Source: Burhinus oedicnemus
Lineage: Eukaryota; Chordata; Aves; Charadriiformes; Burhinidae
DNA: 64,000 nt
Assembly (NCBI GenBank): GCA_008921705.1
Contig: VFFE01007255.1
Location: forward strand, 2,009,548 to 2,073,547
Direction: 5' to 3'
The notes beneath the pieces are model-generated. The model did no database searches and had not been told where the DNA came from. It saw only the letters and a list, made by a program, of their open reading frames with translations. A program made the position numbers and the translations under genes. Positions 42,101-55,166 of the stretch are shown in pieces (the first letter of the stretch is position 1; each line of letters opens with the position of its first letter).

Positions 42101-43325
42101 ATGTAAGGGGGAAAAAAATTTATCACAACGAAGAGGATTTAGCTCTGCAAATGAATTTTCTCCAGCAGTTATCAGCAGCAGGAACAGCAGAGCCAGCGCC
42201 CCTCGGTAGAGCTGCTAGACCAGGGAAGCCCGACAGCCTCGCAGGGAGCCGGAGAGCGGAACAGCACGTACGGCCAAACACGCACGACGGTGGGGATGGT
42301 GTCAGAGGAGAGCCCCATACAGCCCTGCCAGCTGTTTCACTCCCGCCTCCTTTCACACTGATCAAAAAAGCCGCATCACAGCAGAAATTCTGCCACGTGG
42401 CCTAATAACTATTTTCCACCCCTCCCTCCAGATCAACATTTGCATTCAGTTGGAGAAAGATTTACCAGAATGAGAATCCTTCTGCCCAAGCAGAGAAACG
42501 GGGAGGAAAATAGAAGAGCTGGGTGTTTTTACATACTATTAGGCAAGCAGAACATATGAAAGATTTAAATTTTGATTTGAACTTTAAAGAACGCACCGTT
42601 CCCTTGGGTAGCAGAGTTCAGCTGAGAGAACGTTTACCCACGCCAACTACTCTGCATGCGCTTCTTCTGAGTAAGAGTACCAGAAGGCTCCGGTTATAAA
42701 AGACTGATTTTTTTTTTTTTTCCCCCTGAAATTTTCCAAGACATTTACACATAAAAGCATGAAGCTTCTTTGCAGAACTAGTACAAGTTTTTTTCTGATT
42801 AAATAAGAGGCCTTTTTTCATGCTTACGAATCATGTACTGCTCTTTTAGCTTTAGAGGGACCACATCAACAAGAATACTGCCAAAGAGGTTACCCAGAAG
42901 CGCACCCAGGTATTAGCGACAAGTCTGTCCAGCAGCTCATTATCGCCTGTGTAAGGGACGGACCCCAAACAGCCGCTCCGTCCTTAAACTGGCAAGGGGA
43001 GGTGCTAAGCAACATGAGGCAACCTTGTCAGCGTAACTCACGGAGACGCACTTAACACAATAAAGAATTACTACACAGCAAGACCTTGCAGTAATTTTAC
43101 ACACACCAAGAGCAATGGAATGCCTTTATAGACAGGAACCGAAACAGGATAACCTGTGGGAAGGGAGCAGGAGGGACGCGTCTCTGCTCCGATACCCGCT
43201 CCCCCAGCACCGCTGCCTCCCTCCTCATCCTGACTGCTGTTCAAAGTCACGTCGCTGAGCACACCGCAGACACAGCAGGGATAACGCCAGGCTGCAGGTC
43301 CTTCGGGATAACCAGCCACATGTGG
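33115..43325. other. Intergenic DNA between CR1 copies
   Basis: It contains G-rich low complexity at 33638-33651 and a poly(C) run at 39408-39421. The open frame at 37316-37720 (134 codons) is the longest here and has Tyr/His-rich content. It matches no family I know and has no supporting exon partners. Confidence 0.6.
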
Positions 43326-43470
43326 AATCATAGAATGGTTTGGGTTGGAAGAGACCTTTAAAGGCCATCTAGTCCAACCCTCCTAGCACAAGCAGGGACA
43401 TCTTCAACCACATCAGGTTGCTCAGAGCCCCATCCAACCCAACCTTGAACGTTTCCAAACATCACTGGGT
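43326..43470 (-). mobile_element. CR1 LINE 3' fragment, antisense
   Basis: It begins AATCATAGAATGGTTTGGGT and continues GGAAGAGACCTTTAAAGGCC, CATCTAGTCCAACCC and AGGTTGCTCAGAGCCCCATCC, the reverse complement of a CR1 tail. It is 5'-truncated, and homology fades after the block resembling CTTGAAC..TCCA. Confidence 0.93.
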
Positions 43471-44252
43471 TTAACACATTTAACATGATAAAAATGCCTG
43501 GCACAGAGGAACTCAAAGCAGGAGTAATTAGGATACTAATTTCAGGGGCTCTCAACATTAAACTTTGAGGATGCAGGAACTTCCTAGTCACAGCAATACA
43601 TTAATATTCTTTTGTTTGTTCTTTTTTACTTTTGTGAGTGCAGATTAACGATGAACAAACAGCCGTTTCATCAGATCATACTGTGGGAAGCTAATCCAGA
43701 GGGGAGGTGAGAAAGGAGCACAGCAGCTGCTCCCTCCTCTGTAAACCAGCAATCCACAGTGCCCTGGGGACAGCGGGCAGACCCAAAGCCACCAGCGAGA
43801 AGCTGGGAATTAGGGAAAAGACCAAGAAACAGGTAAGCAGTCTCCTGTCCTGGCAGTAATTCCTTTTGACCTGCATCCCCACAGCTTTCCTGTTATAAAT
43901 CTGTGAACGCAAACAGATCTCTCAGGAAAGGGATCCTGCCTCAATCTGTCCCTGAACAGACAGTTTCTGCAATGATGATGATAATAATATTGCACTCCAG
44001 ATAGCTCACCACGTTTAGTTTAACTAAACTCTGTCCCCGGGGCTTTCAAGAAAGCCCTTTAAATTCCCTTGGAAACGCCCTTCTCCAGCACTCAGTTATT
44101 ATCAAAATAACAAAACTAAAATTTCTAGAGAAATAGCTGGTCAGAGCTGTTACCTGAACTTCAGCTCCAAGCTGCACCAAGGCAACTTAGCAGCATTACC
44201 AACAGGCAAAGTTTTGACCTCTAGGACAAGGATTCAGAAAAGCATCACATAA

Positions 44253-44435
44253 AATCATAGAATACCAGGTTGGAAAGGACCTCAAGGATCATCTGGTCCA
44301 ACCTTTCTTAGCAAAAGCACAGTCTAGACAAGATAGCCCAGCACCCTGTCCAGCTAAATCTTAAAGGTGTCCAACAATGGGGAATCCACTACTTCCCTGG
44401 GGAGATTATTCCATTAGCTGAATATTGTAGGGAGA
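44253..44435 (-). mobile_element. CR1 LINE 3' fragment of a second subfamily, antisense
   Basis: The segment starts AATCATAGAATACCAGGTTGG and continues with TCATCTGGTCCAACC, GCAAAAGCACAGTCTAGAC, AGCACCCTGTCCAGC and GGGGAATCCACTACTTCCCT. It is a CR1 tail of a different subfamily from the copy 0.9 kb to the left. More decayed CR1 sequence may continue to about 44600. Confidence 0.9.
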
Positions 44436-44599
44436 TTCCTACCTGCCTTCCCAACTTCAGCCTTATCTTGAGCCAACGCAAACTTGTCCACACAGGGAGC
44501 TCCTAGCTGCCGTCTGAGCCTGCTCAAGTAGAGCTTCCTGCTGCACAGCTGCCCCATCACACACCAGTTGCCACAGGCTTCTCCAGTTAACCTGATAAC

Positions 44600-47500
44600 T
44601 CGCCAGCGTTACCAAGTTCAACCTGTCCTTGCTCCTGGCACAAATCCATTTGTGTAGCCATTTCTAAAATACCTTAGATGGTCACAGTTCTTGGTACGAC
44701 TAAGAGAGTTTTTACCCAGCATGGTGAAAAATCTAGTGCTGTAATTAAATAATAGTCTAAAAAGGAGAAATGTATACCTGCTCCTTCTGAATTCTGTGGG
44801 AACAAGACCCAGCCTCATGATTTTGAAGGGTTTTTTTTCCATTTTGTAAGGGCTTGCTGAATCTATGCTTCGTTTGCAAGGCTTGGAGGTGAATAATTGA
44901 TATTAAGTGGGTCTCAACTGTTTAACCCCATGACTACTCCGCTCAGTGAGAGCAGGAAGAGAAGGAATGAACCCCACACCCTCTGTAACAACACGTGATG
45001 CAAGTTTCTCCTACTGACTCCAGCCAGAGCACCGGTGTTCAGCATCTCAAAAATCAAGGGTTTCTGCAGTCTGAGACCATGACCCCATAAACCTTCATCC
45101 AGACAGAAACAAACACCTGACATCCCCAGCTGATACTTTGCTGGGTAAAAACTGCAGACTAAGGTATAAGTTCAAACAATTAATTAAATGCAGAACTCCT
45201 TGAAATACTTCTAAAATTGCCAGGCATTCATGAAGTTGTTTGACAGAAAATAAGCATATACATCTGAGTTCTTCAGAGTGATCTCGCTTCTGTTACAACA
45301 TACATGGGCAAGCGTATGCTCCAGCACTTAATGATGCCTATAAATGCTATACCACCCTGTGTGCAGGGACTAGCACTTGATATTTATGAAGTCTTAAGTA
45401 ATTTTGCCTAATAAAGTTAATGAAGTATATGTTAGTAGCTAAAGTATATAAATCTCTTCACTTTTATTACCACTATATATATGTATATAAAATCCTTACC
45501 ATACAAATTTACTAAACTCACTTAATTTTTGCAAGCTTTCTTCTCTAACCCTTCTTACTACGCTGATCTCTGGCAGTAGCACAGCCACTTAGATAGTAAA
45601 GCCTACGTGTAAGTGACATCGCCGTGTGCTTCACAGAAACACGCGCTCTGGCTATGTCCTTGAGAGCAAAGGATCATTTGCTATCAAAATGCAGGAAAAC
45701 TGTAAGGGGAGAAAACTAATGAAGCAATGACACACTCATCAGGAACATAATCTAACTGTGAAGTAGCCCCATTAAAAATACTGGCTAATTTTGTGCAGAC
45801 TTAAAACTGTTATGAGTGTTAACAGCAATTATGTGCCTCATATTTTCAGATTAAGAGTGCTGGCTGAGCTAGAGACTTACGGCAATCTTTTTTCTAGGGT
45901 CTTCTCTGAGTCTGCCTGAAAGCAAAGAAGAAGATCCCAGAGGATAGATCTGGGGAAAGGCAGAAAAGCCCAGAAGAAAAAGAGCAACTTGGGAATTCTG
46001 GGACTCCCTAAAGCATCAGACTGGAGCAGCCACAGGCCTCGCTGCTCTTACTGAAGTAGTAAGCTGGACCTATACCTAGAACCACAGCAGACCTGTAATA
46101 CCAGCTTTCTATCACTCATTAGCCAGACTGCTAAGACTACTGATTACCAGAGACACCAAGTGCCTGGAAATCTTGTGACCTATAAGCAGTAAAAGAAAAA
46201 TGAGGTTTTTCCTCCCCTTCAGCATCTTCCCCACGCTGAACTTCTGCCTTGAGGTACAACGCATCAACATCCGAGCATTAACCTTCTCCTTGTCTCGCCA
46301 GTCCTTTACCAGCCCTTCTGGAGTCCCCTTGCATCCGACCAGGATAACTGCAGCTCTTTCACAGCAAGAGCGAAGGCTGAGCTGCGTGAGGATTCCTTGG
46401 CTGGGCTGCCGGGCAGCCATGCCCCACGTCGGGCACAGAGGGCAAGAGGGGCTGGGGAAGGGGTTCCTCTTCTCACAGAGCCCTTCAGCTCAAACCTGTT
46501 CATTACTGTAGTTAAAAGTTTGTACAATATTCCAGAGCTGGGATACCAGAGACTTGACCTGTTCATTAATTTGTTGTACGTGCATCACCTTCATTTGTTC
46601 TTGGCGATGTTTTGCATAAGCACACACAGGTTTCTGAGCTGAAAACACACCTGAAAATGTTGGATTTACTCTATGCAACTAAAATACCAAATCAGCTAAG
46701 CCAGCTTCAGAGATTCATATCCTTTCAGAGCTCAAACACCCACTCGTTTATTATTCTGTTTGGAAAATCTTACACGGTACTCAGATTTTCTCCCTCTGGG
46801 AGAAATCAGCATATGGCAAAAGCAGGAGTAAAGCATTAAACGCATTCAAGTGAAGTTCTGTTCCACTGTTTTAATTGCTCTAAGGTGAAGATGTGATTTG
46901 CTGGAGGACACATTCAAACAAATCAGTGAGTTACTACGGCTATTAATTTTAAAGGTGTGCCCCAAAAATGCAGTTTCCAGAGGTATCTGTCAGCATCTTT
47001 CTGGCTAGAGATAGGAGCATACTGAATGCAGGGCACGATTCTGTATGTACTGTCATGAGACATTTGTTTACTAAGATGCCCTGAGTTCAGATAAGCAAAA
47101 TAGCATTAAGTAATTTCAGCAACAGATGCAATGCTGACTGCACGTTACTGAACAGTTTTTTCAATGTCATTTGAGCCTTGTGCAGTGCACCAACGCAGCC
47201 TGTAGAAATCATCACTGATCAAAACTCCCATAGACGGTTTCTTCTAAACTTTTTTGCTAACTGCTAGGTAATCTTTCTACTGTTAAGTATGTCATGGCCC
47301 CTAAATCCCCTAGTGTCACTGGAATTTTCTTTATTGACAAGAAACCAGACAGCCAATATAAAAGATAGTCTCCTTCAGGCTTTGTGCAAAAATTGACTTC
47401 TCAGGGATTTGGGGGTGGAGTTTATTCCATCTCTCCTAAAGGCTTTATTTAATGTCTATCATACAGAGTGAAAACAGATGGCGACAAAATATTTAGGACC

Positions 47501-50500
47501 TTAGACAAAATTCACAGTGGAAAAGCAGCTCTGGTATTATTAGCCATGAAGACAGCAGGCTATTTATGTAAGTTTATACTAAAGGTAGTTATTTTTACAT
47601 GGCCCTGACCATAGCCAACTTTATTGCATGTTTCTTCCCCACAAGCTCCCCTTCCTTCCACATTGCTGGATCGCATCTTCGTCTGTATCCAAAAGAGCCA
47701 CAGGAACCTACAGATTTTTGTGTAAGATTGAATTTTCTGCAACAATCAACTTTTGTAAGATGAGTATCTTTGCAGAAACCTGCCAAAGCTGACAGGTTTG
47801 TTAGAAATACTGATATGAATGTCAGTTCCCACAGAACCAATATTCTTCACAAAAACCTGAATACCATATTCATCAGCAGAGTCACTTTTAAGTATCTGGG
47901 GAAGGAGAACAGATTGGAGAATGAAAGAAACACCTTAAGTATCACTCAAAAACTGCAAGCCAGTAAAAAAGGAAATAGCAGGCGTGCACACAAGAACAGA
48001 AAAGGCAAAGTTTTCAATGAGACAAGCTAATCTAGTGTTTAAAAAAAAAAAAAGTGACAGGAAACCAAGAAACGAAGCTGAAACTCCCAGTTCTGACTCA
48101 GCGTGGAATTCATTTCACCTCTGTACCTCCTTCCCCCACCCATGAGATGAGCCCAGTATTACTTACTATGCATGATGCCTTGCCTTAATAAAGCCCTTCT
48201 GGATCTTCAAATCGAAGGGGCTGCAGGCAGAGATGATTACAATCAAAGAATACATTAACATTTTTCCATAACTTTGTGCTACTGGGCTTCAGGACGCTGA
48301 TTTGTTAGATAGTGCCTCCACTTTAAGACTATTGTGTGGACATTCCACCTGCAGTAAGAACAAATTGCTATTATGTTAAGCACGATAGGATGAGTTTTAA
48401 GCAAAATACTGGTTTCTTTCCGATCATAATCGGCACCTTTGCTAGTCTGTGCCTATCATGCCGTTTAGGCAAACACCTTGAGGAATGTTAGAAACATGCA
48501 TTCTGCTTCACGACACTCCCAGGGGTGTTCACAGCGTGAAGCCGCAGCATTTCTTCAAAAGCTAGAAAATAAGACACATAATCCCCATCCTACAATGGGA
48601 AAGGGTATTGTTTATAGCCCTGCATTTCAAGAAGGCTTTCAAATCTCCAACAGCTTAGATTTACCCTGAAGTTACATAGGTCTGTTTGGGAAGTTTAACT
48701 ATGTAAAATTTAAAACTTTTGATTGACCCCATTATAACCTGCATATTACTGAATTTCTCAGTATCTTTAGAGTAAGCCATTTGCTATCAAGACCGGTGTC
48801 ACACATCACTTAAACCAGGAATAAGAGTCACCAAAAAAGAGAGTTTTCCACTCAACTGGAAACAGCATTCAATCTTGGCTTTTCCTGTACCTGAAACCTG
48901 CACACTTGAGGGATCCCAAATACAGCCTCTATTCTTTTCCACAATTACGCCAGCAGTCATGACATCCAGTTATAATACATCAAGACAAATTTAGGGATAG
49001 AAAACCAGCATTGTTCAGTCAATGTTATTTTTTTCAGGAAATAAAACTTTAATTGGAGATTTGCTCAATTTTGGCCAAGTATCTGTCCATAATAATCTTT
49101 TACAGTAATTAATCTTAATTGGTACACACCACTTTATTCTATAGCTTCATCTCAGTACGTGATATACTACATAGCTGAAATACTCCAGCACAAAGTGGTT
49201 TGAGAACTGACAGCCCAAGAAGTCCTCTGCAGTTATTACAAGCAGCCTGGGGGCCTGACTCTGCTAAATAAATTTATGCAGATGAAAGACTAGTTTGTGT
49301 TAATATAGACATAAACATTTTTATAAGCAATAATGGCTTTGTTACATACAAAATTAACTTACACAAATTTTCCTCTTATGCACGAATCCCATGTTATTTT
49401 CCTATATTTACCCAACCACTTCTTGGGTGTCCTCAATTAAATGTAACCTTGAATTTCCTATTTTCAAAGACCTTTCCGTTCATTTCCAAGCTACAATTGC
49501 TTCATCTCACAGTACAGTCATCTTCCCTCTAGCTCACCCTTATTGAACTGAAGCACACTGCAGCTAGGACAGAGCGTTAACAACTGTCCCACAGTATAAC
49601 AGATACTCGTATTTTGTTAAGAATGACTCAGCGGTACAAAATTCGATACGCTGCAGAATTCACACAAGGAATCAATGCAAAGTGTTAGTGATCAATGGGG
49701 CACTATTTTTTCTTCTGTAATCTAGTTCCTATCTTCCAACCTACAAAAACTTCTTGAGCAAGTTGCAGCTGTTATCTCCAGATAATCCCGGTGTGCAGAA
49801 AAAGGTAGTTTGCGTGGTCTCCCAGACCCGCTGAAGTCTGTTAGAGCACACGGAAGCATGGCAGCGATTGCAGCCATGTCTAACATGTTTGTACAAATGA
49901 AGGACAACATTTTCCAAAGAAGGGCAATGCAGCTATGGAGCACAGTGAGGCTCAGAACAAGCTGTTGCTGCTGCAATGCATTCATTAGAGAAGCTACAAG
50001 GAAAAAAAAAAAAAAAAAAGAAAAACACACATGGCTTAATTATTTCATTCTTAACGCAACTCCTTCCCAGTAGATCAGGGGTAATAGATTTTCACCAAGT
50101 AACTGAAACAATCTCAGGAACAGCTGGATGCTAAGGTTCTGAGTGACAACACAAGTTTTTGAACAATTATCTTTGAATTTTAAGTACTCAAAACATCTTT
50201 TCTCTCCCAGTAACTTAGAAATCTGCATCCAAAGGTGAAAAGAAAGATTAAACAGGAATAAAGAACCCCTGTGTTTAAGCATGTTTATTTCAGCATGTGA
50301 TACAGACCCTTAGCTAAATGCTACGCTGCATCAGGGTTTGCAGAAAGAAGGTACTCAGTTTCCATAAAATGGATGCATCTTCAAGATCCTAAATTGAAGT
50401 TCAACTCCCCTAAGTTCCTAGCCATGTAAATCTGTTAAAAACATCTTGCTAGGCTTAATTTCTTAAGTCAGTCTCAATTCAGTAGAAACTGACTGAAAAT

Positions 50501-53500
50501 GCAATAGAATACATACTAAACCCATGATAAATAAAGATCACTGATCTTCTGACAAGGCAGAAGAATAACAATAGGTAGCAATTATGAGTAAGGGCTTCTG
50601 CATCACGTTCCCAAACTCCCCTCTGCTTCAGCTCTTCCTCCCATCTGTTTAAGCATAATAAAACATTCAATATTGCACATACAAAATGGAAGTCTCATAT
50701 GGCAGGCAATCTTACGTGCAAAATACACCACTATGAAGACTGAGCTATCAAGCACATTTTCCAATATCTATTATGAAAACCAAATCATATTGCAGCCCTT
50801 TTGAAGTGTCTGATCAGCTTATAAGATTTCATTCAGGTTAAGGGGTCTCAAAGTCATTTAATAAGATGTATGACTTGGATAGTTTTAATCATTGGAAGAA
50901 AGTACACAGATGCAGACTGCCTCAATGGAAATGTCCCAGAATAGATTAGACAGTATTGCCATCTCACTGTGACACAAACATGGGACAAAAATGTCTGAGT
51001 ACCCAAGAGATGTTTTGTTCCAGAAAAAAAAGCAATCATTGTTGCATAGTTTCAACAGAAGTAATCCAAACAGTGACAGTAATGTGTCATTAACTGCCTG
51101 GCATATTCCTGCTGCTGGTTATCCAAAAGCATACAGCAGAATTCAGCGCAAGAGTAAGCGATGCTGTGGGGTACCGGATACCAGCTAGACTCCTGGCGGC
51201 AGTAACTGAGGATTTGATCCTGTACAGACTTACTTCAGACACCCTCCAGAACAGCTCTGTATCCTCCCCCTAGATCTTACAAATTAGAGCAAAAAAAAGG
51301 ATTTAGAGCCTCACCAGAAGCCTTCCAATACTTCAAGAAACATTCTTAGGCAAGAAACCAGCTCCTTTTCAAGGTGTGTAGGCCTGCCACATCCACTGGA
51401 TGGGTCCAGCACTGCATCCAAAGAGGCGGATTTAATTTGCTGTCTGATCAGCAAGTATTTGGAAAAAATCATATAGCGCTTGAAAGAGTTCCACATAGAA
51501 GAGATTTACAGAACCGTAACTTTCCAAATAATTTTGAGAGCAGCAATCCTGGATATTGAATGAGACATGGGAGGAAAAAAAAAAAGAAATCATTTCATCC
51601 AGAGTTTGCTAAACCACCGGCACCACAAACACAGCTCTCGAACAGGAGCAGGGTCAAACAGCAGATTTAAGATAGACTTAGTAGCAAACCCAATAATCTT
51701 CTAAATAACCAGTGTTACTCTAACAGAGTTTGGTTTCTATTTTTTTTTCATGGAGGTTTCCTTTCTAAGCACTAACCAGACTAATTCTCTTTAGCTTGCA
51801 AAATTGGACAAGATCACAGCCTGAAGGGGAAAGGCTGCAGTGATAAATATTTAATGGGCTACATCAATAAAATTTATTTTGCCAAGGAGAATGGAAGGAG
51901 AGGAAAAGCAGAGAAATAATTCATTAAAAGAAGTTCAGCTTAGCAATGCCAGAAAAAAAAGCCATGCTAGGAAAAAAGGAATTAAACACAAACGTGTTTT
52001 AAATAGGTCAGAAGCTTAAGTACTCTTAACACAAAGATCCAAGTTTTTCAGAATGAGAGTACAGTGATACGTATACTTAATAGTAATTCATCCCATTGCA
52101 AATAAATATCTCTGGACACATCAGTAACAGTTTCAACTTCTTGCAATACTTCAGATCATCCAACCTTTAAGACCCATTTAGTACATGAAAGTGTCATTGC
52201 TCAAAACCCATTAAGAAACACAAGCACCTTGAGGTTTCCTTTACATCTCAAGGCAAAAGTCTTCCCTATTTTATACTGGACGGGGCAGTAAGTTATCTTT
52301 TGCAGAAGACAAAAATGCAACAACAAGAATTAAGGTATTTAGTACAAAGCTTAAACATTCTTGTACTGCAGTGCTCCCCATATCTCAGTATAGAGCTTTG
52401 TATTTGCAATGTACATCCCAGAATTTGCAAAAAGGAATGTTTAATCTCTCCTTCCTGACACTATTTGAAATCACTTGCAGTGATACAAGAGTACACAGCA
52501 CTTCAGTATGTCTTATAACACCTTTTCCATTCACTCTCCTGCTCCATCCAATCTGGACCTCTTACAATGACAAGTCAGCAGGATGGGCAAGGAAGAACAT
52601 CAGAAACTGTTCTGTTTCTACTAAACTAGTCCAGGAACCCATTAATTCTCAAGTTCCAATTCTAGATCTGCTAATGATTTGCTATATGGCTTTGAATCCC
52701 TGGGTTTGGGATTTTTTTTTTTAATGGGTAAAGTGGAGCAGCACATACTGGTGCAAAGAGAGGGACGGTCTCAGGACAAGCAGATTAAATGGTATTAAAA
52801 TACCTCACAGCTACTTCCATGTGATTTGGTGAAAGACAATAGATTTAAAAATCTACCTTTTTAGAAGTCTTTCACTTAAAATTATTTAATAGTTTTGTGG
52901 ATGAAGTCACACTACTTAAACCTCCCTAATGGTGAACTACTGAGATGATTACAGAAGGTGAATTGTGTCGATAACCACAACCAGAACCTCACTCAGCAGC
53001 AGGGCTGTCACAGGACACACTGTTCAGGAACATGAAGCAGTCAAGCCTCCAAATAAGTGATTAAGTGCTGCCCTCTAGTGCAGTCATAAACCTAGTTTCA
53101 GCATCAAGATTTCTGAAATATAACAAAACCTTGTTTGTAACAGAAGAATCCTACAGCAATCATCTTAATAAAGTGTGCTTACGATTTAATTTTACTCTTC
53201 CATACTGGGGTCTTTAGTTTAGGTTTAGCACTGCAATAAAGTTAAACACTGTAGTCAATTTAACACCTCCAGAGCATATTCTACTTCTTCCTCTGATTTG
53301 TGAAATCAAGTTCTCATCTCACAGTGAATTGCTGGCAAAGCCATTTTAAAAACCCATTACATCAGAAAACACAATATTCTATTTTTTAAAACAGTATGAC
53401 AAAAATTTAACAATAGGCTCGTGTATTTAAAATTTTTGACAGAGTTCTAGAATTAGCTTTTTCTCATGCTCTGAGTACCTTTTCTGTAATGCCACTTTCC

Positions 53501-54300
53501 CTGAAGGCTTTATGACTTCACTACTGGTTACTGGAGCACCTTGGCTCTTGATGTTACTGCCCAAAAAGCTCCCTCATGTGAAGCAGACAGACATATTAGT
53601 CACAATTTATTCTCAGAGCAGGGGGTTTATTGCAGCAGATTCCTAGTGACCTTTTCGTTCATGTATTTAAAAAGAAAGAGGTGGCCACTTCAGGAACAAA
53701 GTGATCAGAGGGGCGATATTTGGCATCAGACGAAGAACCAGCAACAACAGCTGTGAAGCAGTCCTTGCTAGGTGACCCCAAATGGTATCAGAATTTCACA
53801 GTTCATTTAAAAATCAAGCAGGATGCTTCGCTTTCACAGAAAGATAAGAATGCAGTTCTCCTTTAAGAATTAAAACCACATTGCGTACAGTTGTTTTTGT
53901 GACACATAGGAGGCAGTAAGCACAACTGAGGGGGGTGTTTCTCACCCTTTGGTTTAGGCAATCTTTAAGCTGTAGCTGGCCCATTAAGTTGGGCTGACCT
54001 ACAACACCTGCATCAACAGGGTTTCAGGTTGGTTTGCTCCTCCAGTCAGCAAAATGCTGTTTCCAACCCAGCCTCAAATGAACCTGCCTGATGGAAAAGC
54101 ACAAGTGAAACACGTGGAGCAGAGCTTACAGTTTACACAAAACGCGGTTTTTTGTTCCAGCACTGGATACTTCATATACTCATAATAACTAAAGACATTT
54201 AATCATTTCTTGAAGACATTAGCTTGAATGCCAACTGTTAAAATCTATTTAATCATTTGCTTACACAAAACATTGGAAAATGTTGAAACAACTTGTCTGG
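44600..54300. other. Intergenic DNA up to the UTP18 3' flank
   Basis: No gene is supported. It contains a TA microsatellite (45474-45490), A-runs near 48041 and 50001, and the CTCF-type motif listed separately. The right end holds alternative UTP18 poly(A) signals. Confidence 0.65.
53065..53085 (-). promoter_or_regulatory. CTCF-type motif, minus orientation
   Basis: On the minus strand the bases read TGCACTAGAGGGCAGCA, close to the CTCF core with the downstream GCA. It is about 1.2 kb beyond the likely UTP18 3' end, at the edge of the desert. It could instead be the end of an old repeat that carries this motif. Confidence 0.55.
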
Positions 54301-54316
54301 AAATTTATCAGGTACA

Positions 54317-54322
54317 TTTATT
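54317..54322 (-). terminator. UTP18: Candidate UTP18 polyadenylation signal (AATAAA)
   Basis: The first AATAAA on the minus strand downstream of the UTP18 stop codon is here, 820 bases into the 3' flank. Cleavage would be expected about 10-30 bases further left. ATTAAA variants at about 54247 and 54197 and further AATAAA at about 53606 and 53626 could be alternative sites. Confidence 0.45.
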
Positions 54323-55141
54323 AAGGAACAACATTCAAAACCACAGATATTATACTAGTATTTTTGAACTTCCATATAAAATAAAAAAAACCTTGTTTGA
54401 CTTTGTCAGCGTACTTGTATCTGCAGGTTACAACACCTGGGGAAAGATCAGTACAGAGAATTTTGTTAGTGTCTTCCAAACATTTAGCCATCAGAAAATT
54501 CTGTGCAAGCTTAACATGCAGAAGAATGCCTGCTTCCAGTCTGAACGAGTTCAGCTTCCAATCATTAACACATTTTGGGTCAAACAGAACTACTCTATTA
54601 CTGTCAAGGCTACAGCTCTTTCCAGTTTTCCAAGAAGAGGTTAAAGTGTACAATGAAACCATATCTGCACACAAGCTATGCTTCAAACTTCAATAATTTA
54701 CATTATCTAAATTTGAAATTACGCAGACTCATGTGGGCTCACTTACATGACTTCATACCAGGATCAAGCCATGTATCTGCCAGCCTGCAGCTGTTTTTAA
54801 CAACACTGCCTAGGAGTTTGAACTAAATATAATTCAGATTTTTAAAACTACTGTCAAGAGGACTGAGCAGAAATTTAGTTGAAGTACCAACAACCTGTAA
54901 GAGTACTACTAGAAAAGCTGCAACTGACAAGACAAGCCTGACTCTTGCCCATCATGTGGAGCCTAGGACAGGAGTGATCCAGACAGGACAGTTTCACATG
55001 ATAGTGTTAAGAACTTCTTGTTGCCATCTATAAAGAGGTGGAGGTAGCAAAATGAAAATAAGGTTCCTTAAGACAATGTTGTCAACGGTTCTAGTGCTAC
55101 TTTTACCTCAGTTACTCGTCCATTGTCTCCTGCATCATCTT

Positions 55142-55166
55142 TTAAAAATCTGAATAATGTTTCAGC
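55142..55166 (-). CDS. UTP18: UTP18 coding exon 13 (terminal 25 coding bases)
   Basis: A polypyrimidine tract and TTCTTCAG acceptor precede 25 coding bases that finish the split Arg codon and add LKHYSDF then TAA. Human UTP18 ends RLHHYSDF, so this tiny coding tail is correctly placed. A longer reading frame across this spot on the same strand is in a different frame and is not coding. The 3' UTR continues leftwards. Confidence 0.92.
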
